Source of the DNA: Elymus sibiricus
Lineage: Eukaryota; Streptophyta; Magnoliopsida; Poales; Poaceae
DNA length: 64,000 bases
Direction: 5' to 3'
Assembly: GCA_039707655.1 (NCBI GenBank)
Contig: CM077667.1
Span: forward strand, 547,936,222 to 548,000,221
Shown here: one piece after another, positions 50,256 to 58,544 of the stretch
Numbering within the stretch: the first letter of the stretch is position 1
How the letters are laid out: every line of letters starts with the position of its first letter
Translations under genes and position numbers: made by a program
The notes under the pieces: generated by a model
Databases searched by the model: none
What the model saw: the letters and a program-made list of their open reading frames with translations, nothing else
What the model was told of the DNA's origin: nothing

Positions 50256-51364
50256 ACGCGGCAGCAAAACTACTTTTGCACTTTCCAATACCTTGTGGGT
50301 TTTATCCTTTTGGTAAAACATCCGGAACCCCTTCCGGTGAACTTCGGAACCCTTCCAGAGATCAAAACACTATTATCACATATATCAATCTTTACCTCCG
50401 GACTATTCCGGAGATCCTCGTCATGTCCGGGATCTTATCCGGGACTCCGAACAACTTTCGGTCACCAACATAATAACTCAATTATACTAATCGTCACCAA
50501 ACGTTAAGTGTGTAGACCCTGCGGGTTCGAGAACTATGTAGACATGACCGAGACACCTCTACGGCCAATAACCAATAGCGGGACCTGGATGCCCATATTG
50601 GCTCCTACATATTCTACGAAGATCTTTATCGGTCGAACCTCTATGTCAAGGATTCAGTTAATCCCGTATGCTGTTCCCTTTGTTCTTCGGTATGTTACTT
50701 GCCCGAGATTCGATCGTCGGTATCACTATACCTAGTTCAATCTCGTTACCGGCAAGTCTCTTTACTCGTTCCGTAATACAAGATCTCGTGGCTAACACTT
50801 TAGTCACATTGCTTGCAAGGCTCAATGTGATGTTGTATTACCGAGTGGGCCCTGAGATACCTCTCCGTCACACGGAGTAACAAATCCCAGTCTTGATCCA
50901 TGCCAACCCAACAGACACCCTCGGAGATACCTGTAGAGCACCTTTATAGTCACCCAGTTACGTTGCGACGTTTGATACACACAAGGTATTCCTCCGGTGT
51001 CAGTGAGTTGCATGATCTCATGGTCAAAGGAACAGATACTTGACATGCAGAAAACAATAGCAATAAACTGACACGATCAAATGCTACGTTTACAGTTTGG
51101 GTCTTGTCCATCACATCATTCTCCTAATGATGTGATCCCGTTATCAAATGACATCTCATGTCCATGGCTAGGAAACCTTAACCATCTTTGATCAACAAGC
51201 TAGTCAACTAGAGGCTTACTAGGGACACAGTGTTGTCTATGTACCCACACATGTATTTGAGTTTCCAATCAATACAATTATAGCATGGATAATAAACGAT
51301 TATCATGAACAAGGAAATATAATAATAACCAATTTATTATTGCCTCTAGGGCATATTTCCAACA

Positions 51365-51379
51365 GTCTCCCACTTGCAC
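51365..51379 (-). other. Polypurine tract next to the 3' LTR
   Basis: The minus strand reads GTGCAAGTGGGAGAC immediately before TGTTGGAAATATG. This purine-rich tract primes plus-strand DNA synthesis in LTR elements, and the motif and its abutment to the LTR are as in BARE/Angela elements. Confidence 0.85.
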
Positions 51380-51414
51380 TAGAGTCAATAATCTAGTTCA
51401 CATCACTATGTGAT

Positions 51415-54400
51415 TTACATTGTAATGAATCGAACACCCATGCAGTTCTGGTGTTGTTCATGTTTAGCCTTTGGAAGAGGTTTAGTCATCGGATCTGCAA
51501 CATTTAGATCCGTGTGTACTTTGCAAATATTTATGTCGTCCTCCTTGATGTAATCGCGGATGGAATTGAAACGTCGTTTTATGTGTCTGGTCCTCTTGTG
51601 AAATCTTGGTTCCTTGGCTAGAGCAATGGCACCAGTGTTATCACAAAACAGAGTCATTGGGTTAAGCGCACTAGGCACTACTCCAAGATCTGTCATGAAC
51701 TCCTTCATCCAGACACCTTCCTTCGCCGCCTCCGAGGCAGCGATGTACTCCGCTTCGCATGTAGAATCTGCTACCACGCTTTGCTTGGAACTGCACCAGC
51801 TAACCGCACCCCCATTAAGAATAAATACGTATCCGGTTTGCGACTTAGAGTCATCCGGATCAGTGTCAAAGCTTGCATCGACGTAACCCTTTACGACGAG
51901 CTCTTGATCACCTCCATAAACGAGAAACATGTCCTTAGTCCTTTTCAGGTATTTCAGGATATTCTTGACCGTCGTCCAGTGTTCCATTCCTGGATCACTT
52001 TGAAACCTTCCGGCCATACTTATGGCAAGGCTGACATCGGGTCCTGTGCACAGCATTGCATACATAATAGAGCCGATGGCTGAAGCATAGGGGATGACAC
52101 TCATCTTTTCTCTATCTTCTGCAGTCACTGGGCATTGAGTCTTACTCAACTTCACACCTTGCAAAACAGGCAAGAACCCCTTCTTGGACTGATCCATTTT
52201 GAACTTCTTCAAAATCTTATCAAGGTATGTGCTTTGTGAAAGTCCTATTAAGCGTCTCGATCTATCTCTATAGATCTTGATGCCTAATATGAAAGCAGCT
52301 TCTCCTAGGTCCTTCATTGAAAAACTCTTGTTCAAATATTCCTTTACGCTTTCCAGCATTTCTATATTGTTTCCAATCAGCAATATGTCATCCACATATA
52401 ATATTAGAAACGCTATAGAGCTCCCACTCACTTTCTTGTAAATACAAGCTTCTCCGTAAACTTGTATAAACTCGAACGCTTTGATCACTTCATCAAAGCG
52501 AAGATTCCAACTCCGAGATGCTTGCACCAGTCCATAAATGGATCGCTGGAGTTTGCAAACTTTGTCAGCATTCTCTGGATCGACAAAACCTTCTGGTTGC
52601 ATCATATACAACTCTTCCTTAAGGTAACCGTTAAGGAACGCTGTTTTGACATCCATCTGCCAAATTTCATAATCGAAAAAGGCAGCTATTGCTAACATGA
52701 TTCTGACGGACTTAAGCATCGCTACGGGTGAGAAGGTCTCATCGTAGTCAACTCCTTGAACTTGTGAAAAACCCTTTGCCACAAGTCGAGCTTTATAGAC
52801 GGTGACATTACCGTCCGCGTCCGTCTTCCTCTTAAAGATCCATTTGTTCTGAATGGCTTTACGCCCTTCAGGTAATACTTCCAAAGTCCATACTTTGTTT
52901 TCATACATGGATCCCATCTCGGATTTCATGGCCTCTAACCACTTCTCGGAATCCGGGCCCATCATCGCTTCTCCATAGCTCGTAGGTTCATCGTTGTTTA
53001 ACAACATGACCTCTAAGACAGGGTTGCCGTACCACTCAGGAGCAGTACGCGTCCTTGTCGACCTACGAGGTTCGATAGCAACTTGATCCAAAGCTTCATG
53101 ATCATCATCATTAACTTCCTCTTCAGCTAATGTAGGCTCCACAGAAACAACTTTCTGCGCTGCGCTACTCTTAGGTTGAAGTAAAGGTTCAACAACCTCA
53201 TCAAGTTCTATCTTCCTCCCACTCAATTCTTTCGAGAGAAACTCTTTCTCAAGAAATGTTCCGTTTTTAGCGACAAACACTTTGCCTTCGGATCTGAGGT
53301 AGAAGGTATACCCAACTGTCTCTTTTGGGTATCCTATGAAGACGCATTTCTCCGCTTTGGGTTCCAGCTTTTCAGGCTGAAGCTTTTTGACATAAGCATC
53401 ACATCCCCAAACTTTAAGAAACGACAGCTTTGGCTTCTTGTCAAACCAAAGTTCATATGGCGTTGTCTCAACGGATTTCGATGGTGCCCTATTTAAAGTG
53501 AATGCAGCTGTCTCTAATGCATAACCCCAAAACGATAGTGGCAAATCGGCAAGAGACATCATAGATCGTACCATATCCAATAAGGTTCGATTACGACGTT
53601 CGGACACACCATTACGCTGTGGTGTTCCAGGCGGTGTTAATTGTGAAACAATTCCACATTGTCTTAAGTGACTGCCAAACTCATAACTCAGATATTCTCC
53701 TCCTCGATCAGATCGTAGGAATTTAATCTTCTTGTTACGATGATTCTCAACTTCACTCTGAAATTGTTTGAACTTTTCAAATGTTTCAGACTTGTGTTTC
53801 ATTAAGTAAATATACCCATATCTACTTAAGTCATCAGTGAAGGTGAGAAAGTAACGATAACCACCGCGCGCCTCAATACTCATTGGACCGCACACATCAG
53901 TATGTATGATTTCCAATAAGTCACTTGCCCGTTCCATTATTCCAGAGAACGGCGTTTTAGTCATCTTGCCCATGAGGCATGGCTCACATGTGTCAAGTGA
54001 TTCAAAATCAAGTGACTCCAAAAGTCCATCAGCATGGAGCTTCCTCATGCGTTTTACGCCAATATGACCTAAACGGCAGTGCCACAAGAAAGTGGTATTA
54101 TCATTATCAATTCTACATCTTTTGGCATCAATGTTATGAACATGTGTATCATTACTATCGAGATTCAACAAGAATAAACCCCTCACATTGGGTGCATGAC
54201 CATAAAAGATATTACTCATATAAATAGAACAACCATTATTCTCTGATTTAAATGAGTAACCGTCTCGCAATAAACAAGATCCAGATATAATGTTCATGCT
54301 TAACGCAGGCACCAAATAACACTTATTTAGGTTCATCACTAATCCCGACGGTAATCGAAGAGCGAGCGTGCCGACGGCGATCACATCAACCTTGGAACCA

Positions 54401-55398
54401 TTTCCCACGCGCATCGTCACTTCGTCCTTTGCCAGCCTCCGTCTATTCCGCAGTTCCTGTTTTGAGTTGCAAATATGAGCAACCGCACCGGTATCAAATA
54501 CCCAGGCACTACAACGAGAGTTGGTAAGGTACACATCAATAACATGTATATCATATATACCTTGTTTGTTGTTGGCCGCCTTCTTGTCAGCCAAATACTT
54601 GGGGCAATTCCGCTTCCAGTGTCCAGTTCCCTTGCAATGAAAACACACAGTTTCTGGTTTGGGTCCAGCCTTGGGTTTCTTCACGAGAGGAGCAACTGCT
54701 TTGCCACTCTTCTTAGAGTTACCCTTCTTACCCTTGCCATTTTTCTTGAAACTAGTGGTTTTATTGACCATCAACACTTGATGCTCCTTCTGAATTTCAG
54801 ACTCAGCGACTTTCAGCATCGCAAACAGCTCGGCGACTGACTTGTTCATCCCGTGCATGTTATAGTTCAACACGAAGCTCTTGTAGCTAGGCGGCAATGA
54901 TTGAAGAACTCTGTCAGTGATAGCCTCTGGCGGAAGGGGCATCCCTAACTCAGCCAGACGGGTGGAGTACCCAGACATTCTGAGCACGTGATCACTGATA
55001 GACCCGTTCTCCTCCATCTTGCAAGCATAGAACTTATCGGAGATCTCATATCTCTCGATCCGGGCATTCTTCTGAAAGATAAACTTCAACTCCTGGAACA
55101 TCTCATATGCTCCATGACGTTCAAAACGTCTTTGAAGTCCCGGTTCTAAGCCATACAACATTGCACATTGAACTATTGAGTAATCATCAGAACGAGCCTG
55201 CCAGGCGTTCACAACGTCTAGAGACTCAACTGGAGCGGGTGGATCACCAAGCGGTGCATCAAGGACATAAGCCTTCTGGGAAGCCGTAAGGATAATCCTT
55301 AGATTACGGGCCCAGTCCACAAAGTTACTTCCATCATCTTTCAACTTAGCTTTCTCTAGGAACGCATTAAAATTCAGGGGTGCTACTGCGCGAGCCAT
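51415..55398 (-). CDS. gag-pol: Gag-Pol polyprotein of a BARE-1/Angela-like copia retrotransposon (1327 aa, intact)
   Basis: One frame encodes the particle protein and all enzymes for copying and integrating the element. GAG spans about residues 1-250, with a lysine-rich stretch at 214-247 and a CCHC zinc knuckle (C252, C255, H260, C265). The protease motif FDTGA has D302. Integrase has the HHCC zinc site (H440, H445, C471, C474) and a DD35E triad (D501, D564, E600). Reverse transcriptase has D916 in QMDVKTAF and the YVDD box (D1003, D1004). RNase H has likely catalytic D1174, E1215, D1253 and D1302. The start is an ATG (ATCATGG) with an in-frame TAG two codons upstream, so it is unambiguous; the stop is TAA, about 50 bp from the 3' LTR. 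There is no frameshift or internal stop. An oddity is V958 in IYGLVQASR, where copia proteins usually have GLKQ. The product may be competent, but activity is inferred. Confidence 0.96.
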   Translation of the reverse strand: MARAVAPLNFNAFLEKAKLKDDGSNFVDWARNLRIILTASQKAYVLDAPLGDPPAPVESLDVVNAWQARSDDYSIVQCAMLYGLEPGLQRRFERHGAYEMFQELKFIFQKNARIERYEISDKFYACKMEENGSISDHVLRMSGYSTRLAELGMPLPPEAITDRVLQSLPPSYKSFVLNYNMHGMNKSVAELFAMLKVAESEIQKEHQVLMVNKTTSFKKNGKGKKGNSKKSGKAVAPLVKKPKAGPKPETVCFHCKGTGHWKRNCPKYLADKKAANNKQGIYDIHVIDVYLTNSRCSAWVFDTGAVAHICNSKQELRNRRRLAKDEVTMRVGNGSKVDVIAVGTLALRLPSGLVMNLNKCYLVPALSMNIISGSCLLRDGYSFKSENNGCSIYMSNIFYGHAPNVRGLFLLNLDSNDTHVHNIDAKRCRIDNDNTTFLWHCRLGHIGVKRMRKLHADGLLESLDFESLDTCEPCLMGKMTKTPFSGIMERASDLLEIIHTDVCGPMSIEARGGYRYFLTFTDDLSRYGYIYLMKHKSETFEKFKQFQSEVENHRNKKIKFLRSDRGGEYLSYEFGSHLRQCGIVSQLTPPGTPQRNGVSERRNRTLLDMVRSMMSLADLPLSFWGYALETAAFTLNRAPSKSVETTPYELWFDKKPKLSFLKVWGCDAYVKKLQPEKLEPKAEKCVFIGYPKETVGYTFYLRSEGKVFVAKNGTFLEKEFLSKELSGRKIELDEVVEPLLQPKSSAAQKVVSVEPTLAEEEVNDDDHEALDQVAIEPRRSTRTRTAPEWYGNPVLEVMLLNNDEPTSYGEAMMGPDSEKWLEAMKSEMGSMYENKVWTLEVLPEGRKAIQNKWIFKRKTDADGNVTVYKARLVAKGFSQVQGVDYDETFSPVAMLKSVRIMLAIAAFFDYEIWQMDVKTAFLNGYLKEELYMMQPEGFVDPENADKVCKLQRSIYGLVQASRSWNLRFDEVIKAFEFIQVYGEACIYKKVSGSSIAFLILYVDDILLIGNNIEMLESVKEYLNKSFSMKDLGEAAFILGIKIYRDRSRRLIGLSQSTYLDKILKKFKMDQSKKGFLPVLQGVKLSKTQCPVTAEDREKMSVIPYASAIGSIMYAMLCTGPDVSLAISMAGRFQSDPGMEHWTTVKNILKYLKRTKDMFLVYGGDQELVVKGYVDASFDTDPDDSKSQTGYVFILNGGAVSWCSSKQSVVADSTCEAEYIAASEAAKEGVWMKEFMTDLGVVPSALNPMTLFCDNTGAIALAKEPRFHKRTRHIKRRFNSIRDYIKEDDINICKVHTDLNVADPMTKPLPKAKHEQHQNCMGVRFITM

Positions 55399-56660
55399 GA
55401 TCTACAACATAAATATAGCAAAGACAACTTAGACTATTGTTCTAGATAATGAGTTTAGTTAATCATATTACTTAAAAACTCCCACTCAAATTGACATCCC
55501 TCCGGTCATTCGAGTGTAACATGATCCAAATCCACCAACTCAAGTCCGATCATCACGTGAGTTGAGGTGGTTTCAATGGTGAACATCTTCATGTTGATCA
55601 TATCTACTATATGACTCATGTTCGACCTTTCGGTCTCTTGTGTTCCGAGGCCATGTCTGTACATGCTAGGCTCGTCAAGTTTAACCCGAGTGTTCCGCAC
55701 GTGCAACATGGCTTGCACCCGTTGTATGCGAACGTAGAGTCTATCACACCCGATCATCACGGCGTGTCTCGAAACGACGAACTTTCGCAACGGTGCACAC
55801 TTGGGGAGAACACAATTTATCTTGAAATTTAAGTGAGGGATCACCTTATAATGCTACCGTCGTCCTAAGCAAAATAAGATGCATAAAAGGATTAACATCA
55901 CATGCAAATCATAAGTGACATGATATGGCCATGAACTTGTGCTTTTGATCTCCATCTCCAAAGCACCGGCATGATCTCCATCGTCACCGGCATGACACCA
56001 TGATCTCCATCATCTTGATCTCCATCAACGTGTCGCCATAAGGTTGTCGCGCCGACTGTTGCTTCCACGACTATTGCTAACGTTTAGCGATAAAGTAAAG
56101 CATTACATAGCGCTTAATGATTGACACGCAGGTCATACAATAATTAAAGACAACTCTATGGCTCCTGCCAGTTGCCATATTCATCGACATGCAAGTCGTG
56201 ATATTCTATACAACACATGATCATCTCATACATCACATATATCTCATCATGTAATTGGCCATATCACATCACAACATACCCTGCAAAAACAAGTTAGACG
56301 TCCTCTAATTGTTGTTGCAAATTTTACGTGGCTGCTATGGGTTTGCAAGAACCGTTCTTACCTACGCAAAACCACAACGTGGTGTAGTGATTGCTTTTTG
56401 ATCTTCTAAAAGAACCCTCTTCATTGAAATCGATTCAACTAAAGTGAGAGAGACAGACACCCGCTAGCCATCTTTATGCAACGAAGTTACATGTTAGTTG
56501 AAGGAACCTGTCTCGCGTAAGTGTACGCGTAATGTCGGTCCGGGCCGCTTCATCTCACAGTACCGCCGAATCAAATATCAACTAGTAACGGCAAGCAATA
56601 TGTATACACCCACGCCCACAACTCGTTTGTGTTCTACTCGAGATCTCATCTACGCATAGA
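55399..56660 (-). other. Untranslated leader between the primer site and gag
   Basis: About 1.26 kb without a convincing reading frame, a long leader as known for BARE-1-type elements, where packaging and dimerisation signals are expected. The longest open stretch (55506-55844, minus) lacks an ATG start. A cluster of short repeats lies at 55947-56026. I see no further feature. Confidence 0.8.
55947..56026 (-). repeat. Short repeat cluster in the retrotransposon leader
   Basis: GATGGAGATC (minus strand) occurs four times in 80 bp, at 55947, 55973, 56002 and 56017, interleaved with two copies of CACCGGCATGA on the plus strand. It is a possible RNA structure or packaging element; function is unknown. 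Confidence 0.6.
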
Positions 56661-56676
56661 CCTAGCTCTGATACCA
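56661..56676 (-). other. Primer binding site, complementary to initiator-Met tRNA
   Basis: The minus strand reads TGGTATCAGAGCTAGG one base inside the 5' LTR. TGGTATCAGAGC is the standard plant initiator-methionine tRNA primer site used to begin minus-strand DNA synthesis. Confidence 0.93.
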
Positions 56677-57143
56677 CTGTTGGGGAACGTTGCATGGGAA
56701 ACAAAAATTTTCCTACGCACACATAAGATCTATCCATGGTGATGAGCATCTACGAGAGGGAGAGTGAATCTACATACCCTTGTAGATCGCTAAGCGGAAG
56801 CGTTAATAAACGCGGTTGATGTAGTCGAACGTCTTCGCGATCCAAATCGCCGAGCGTCCCGCGATCCAATCACGATCCTTCCGATCTAGTGCCGAACGGA
56901 CGGCACCTCCGCGTTCAACACACGTACGGCTTGATGACGCCTTCACCTCCTCGATCCAGCGAGCGATGGTGAAGTAGTGGTTGAGTTCCAGCAGCACGAC
57001 GGCGTGGTGATGGTGGTGAGGAACAATCTCTGCAGGGCTTCGCCAAGCGCTACGGAGATTATGACGGAGGAACTAGAGGGTTAGGGTTGCCGCACACGGC
57101 TTGGGGAAATCTTGATGTGTCCTGTGTGCTAGCCCTGCCCCTC

Positions 57144-57151
57144 TATTTATA
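57144..57151 (-). promoter_or_regulatory. TATA box of the 5' LTR (promoter of the complete element)
   Basis: TATAAATA followed by GAGGGGCAGGGC on the minus strand. The transcript start is expected a few tens of bases downstream, near 57115, upstream of the primer site at 56676. Confidence 0.7.
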
Positions 57152-57280
57152 TGTTGAGCCTTGGGGTCTAAACTTGGAGTAAAAGCCTCCTCCAGGTCGG
57201 TTTTGCCCGCACAAGGTCGGTTTGGCCCGCAGGGAAAGAGTCCAACTCGGATCCCTGCCGAACCGTGCACAGCCGCACAC

Positions 57281-57396
57281 AAGCGGTAGTACCGCTTCAC
57301 ACAAGCGGTAGTACCGCTTGGGCGGTAGTACCGCTTCACACAAGCGGTAGTACCGCTCGGGCGGTAGTACCGCTTCACCAAGCGGTAGTACCGCTT
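57281..57396. repeat. Near-palindrome array in the 5' LTR
   Basis: Six GCGGTAGTACCGC cores located 130-250 bp upstream of the TATA box in element orientation, that is, in the proximal U3 promoter region. Confidence 0.9.
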
Positions 57397-58539
57397 ACGC
57401 GGCAGCAAAACTACTTTTGCACTTTCCAATACCTTGTGGGTTTTATCCTTTTGGCTCATATAAAGTGTTGCTGCACCCGAACACTTCGGTAAACATCCGG
57501 AACCCCTTCCGGTGAACTTCGGAACCCTTCCAGAGATCAAAACACTATTATCACATATATCAATCTTTACCTCCGGACTATTCCGGAGATCCTCGTCATG
57601 TCCGGGATCTTATCCGGGACTCCGAACAACTTTCGGTCACCAACATAATAACTCAATTATACTAATCGTCACCAAACGTTAAGTGTGTAGACCCTGCGGG
57701 TTCGAGAACTATGTAGACATGACCGAGACACCTCTACGGCCAATAACCAATAGCGGGACCTGGATGCCCATATTGGCTCCTACATATTCTACGAAGATCT
57801 TTATCGGTCGAACCTCTATGTCAAGGATTCAGTTAATCCCGTATGCTGTTCCCTTTGTTCTTCGGTATGTTACTTGCCCGAGATTCGATCGTCGGTATCA
57901 CTATACCTAGTTCAATCTCGTTACCGGCAAGTCTCTTTACTCGTTCCGTAATACAAGATCTCGTGGCTAACACTTTAGTCACATTGCTTGCAAGGCTCAA
58001 TGTGATGTTGTATTACCGAGTGGGCCCTGAGATACCTCTCCGTCACACGGAGTAACAAATCCCAGTCTTGATCCATGCCAACCCAACAGACACCCTCGGA
58101 GATACCTGTAGAGCACCTTTATAGTCACCCAGTTACGTTGCGACGTTTGATACACACAAGGTATTCCTCCGGTGTCAGTGAGTTGCATGATCTCATGGTC
58201 AAAGGAACAGATACTTGACATGCAGAAAACAATAGCAATAAACTGACACGATCAAATGCTACGTTTACAGTTTGGGTCTTGTCCATCACATCATTCTCCT
58301 AATGATGTGATCCCGTTATCAAATGACATCTCATGTCCATGGCTAGGAAACCTTAACCATCTTTGATCAACAAGCTAGTCAACTAGAGGCTTACTAGGGA
58401 CACAGTGTTGTCTATGTACCCACACATGTATTTGAGTTTCCAATCAATACAATTATAGCATGGATAATAAACGATTATCATGAACAAGGAAATATAATAA
58501 TAACCAATTTATTATTGCCTCTAGGGCATATTTCCAACA

Positions 58540-58544
58540 ATATA
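58540..58544. repeat. Target site duplication ATATA, right side of the complete element
   Basis: Partner of 49532-49536; the satellite continues as TGGAGACC. Confidence 0.93.

Larger units (their letters stand above)
49537..51364 (-). mobile_element. 3' LTR of the complete element (1828 bp, with an internal deletion)
   Basis: Ends TG...CA. Compared with the 5' LTR it lacks 35 bp after TTTTGG near 50312 and has one extra A, a net loss of 34 bp. It also has one substitution (GATGGTAAAG near 49825, where the 5' LTR has GATGGTGAAG). The deletion removes the part containing TGTTGCTGCACCCGAACAC, upstream of the promoter in U3. Confidence 0.95.
45172..58539. repeat. 13.37-kb higher-order unit, copy 1 (satellite segment plus complete retrotransposon)
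   Basis: Satellite 45172-49536 and the element 49537-58539 together form a unit. Its satellite part recurs at 58540-62905 and is again followed by the same LTR at the same base with the same ATATA target duplication. The only difference I saw over about 4.37 kb is local: GGTTTGTAAAG near 46469 against GGTTTTCTAAAG near 59837. That accounts for the offset changing from 13368 to 13369. Confidence 0.9.
49537..58539 (-). mobile_element. Complete Ty1/copia LTR retrotransposon, BARE-1/WIS/Angela-like (9003 bp)
   Basis: All parts of an autonomous copia element are present in minus-strand order: 5' LTR (56678-58539), primer binding site, leader, a single gag-pol frame (GAG, protease, integrase, reverse transcriptase, RNase H), polypurine tract and 3' LTR (49537-51364), flanked by 5-bp ATATA duplications. 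Integrase ahead of reverse transcriptase defines Ty1/copia. LTR sequence, length, initiator-Met primer site and protein place it with BARE-1/WIS/Angela. By eye the LTRs differ by one substitution and one indel, and the reading frame is intact, so insertion was recent. It is a distinct subfamily copy from the solo LTRs, which differ at many positions. Confidence 0.96.
56678..58539 (-). mobile_element. 5' LTR of the complete element (1862 bp)
   Basis: Full-length LTR with TG...CA ends that drives transcription of the element leftward. It lacks the deletion seen in the 3' LTR. The partial LTR at 62906 matches it with no difference that I could see over 1095 bp. Confidence 0.95.

Noticed and set aside
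54475..54840. Plus-strand frame of 121 codons opposite gag
   Set aside because: It is an antisense shadow of the well-supported gag-pol frame.
55506..55844. A 112-codon open frame in the retrotransposon leader
   Set aside because: It starts at GTG with no ATG, and I recognise no protein domain. It is treated as part of the untranslated leader.
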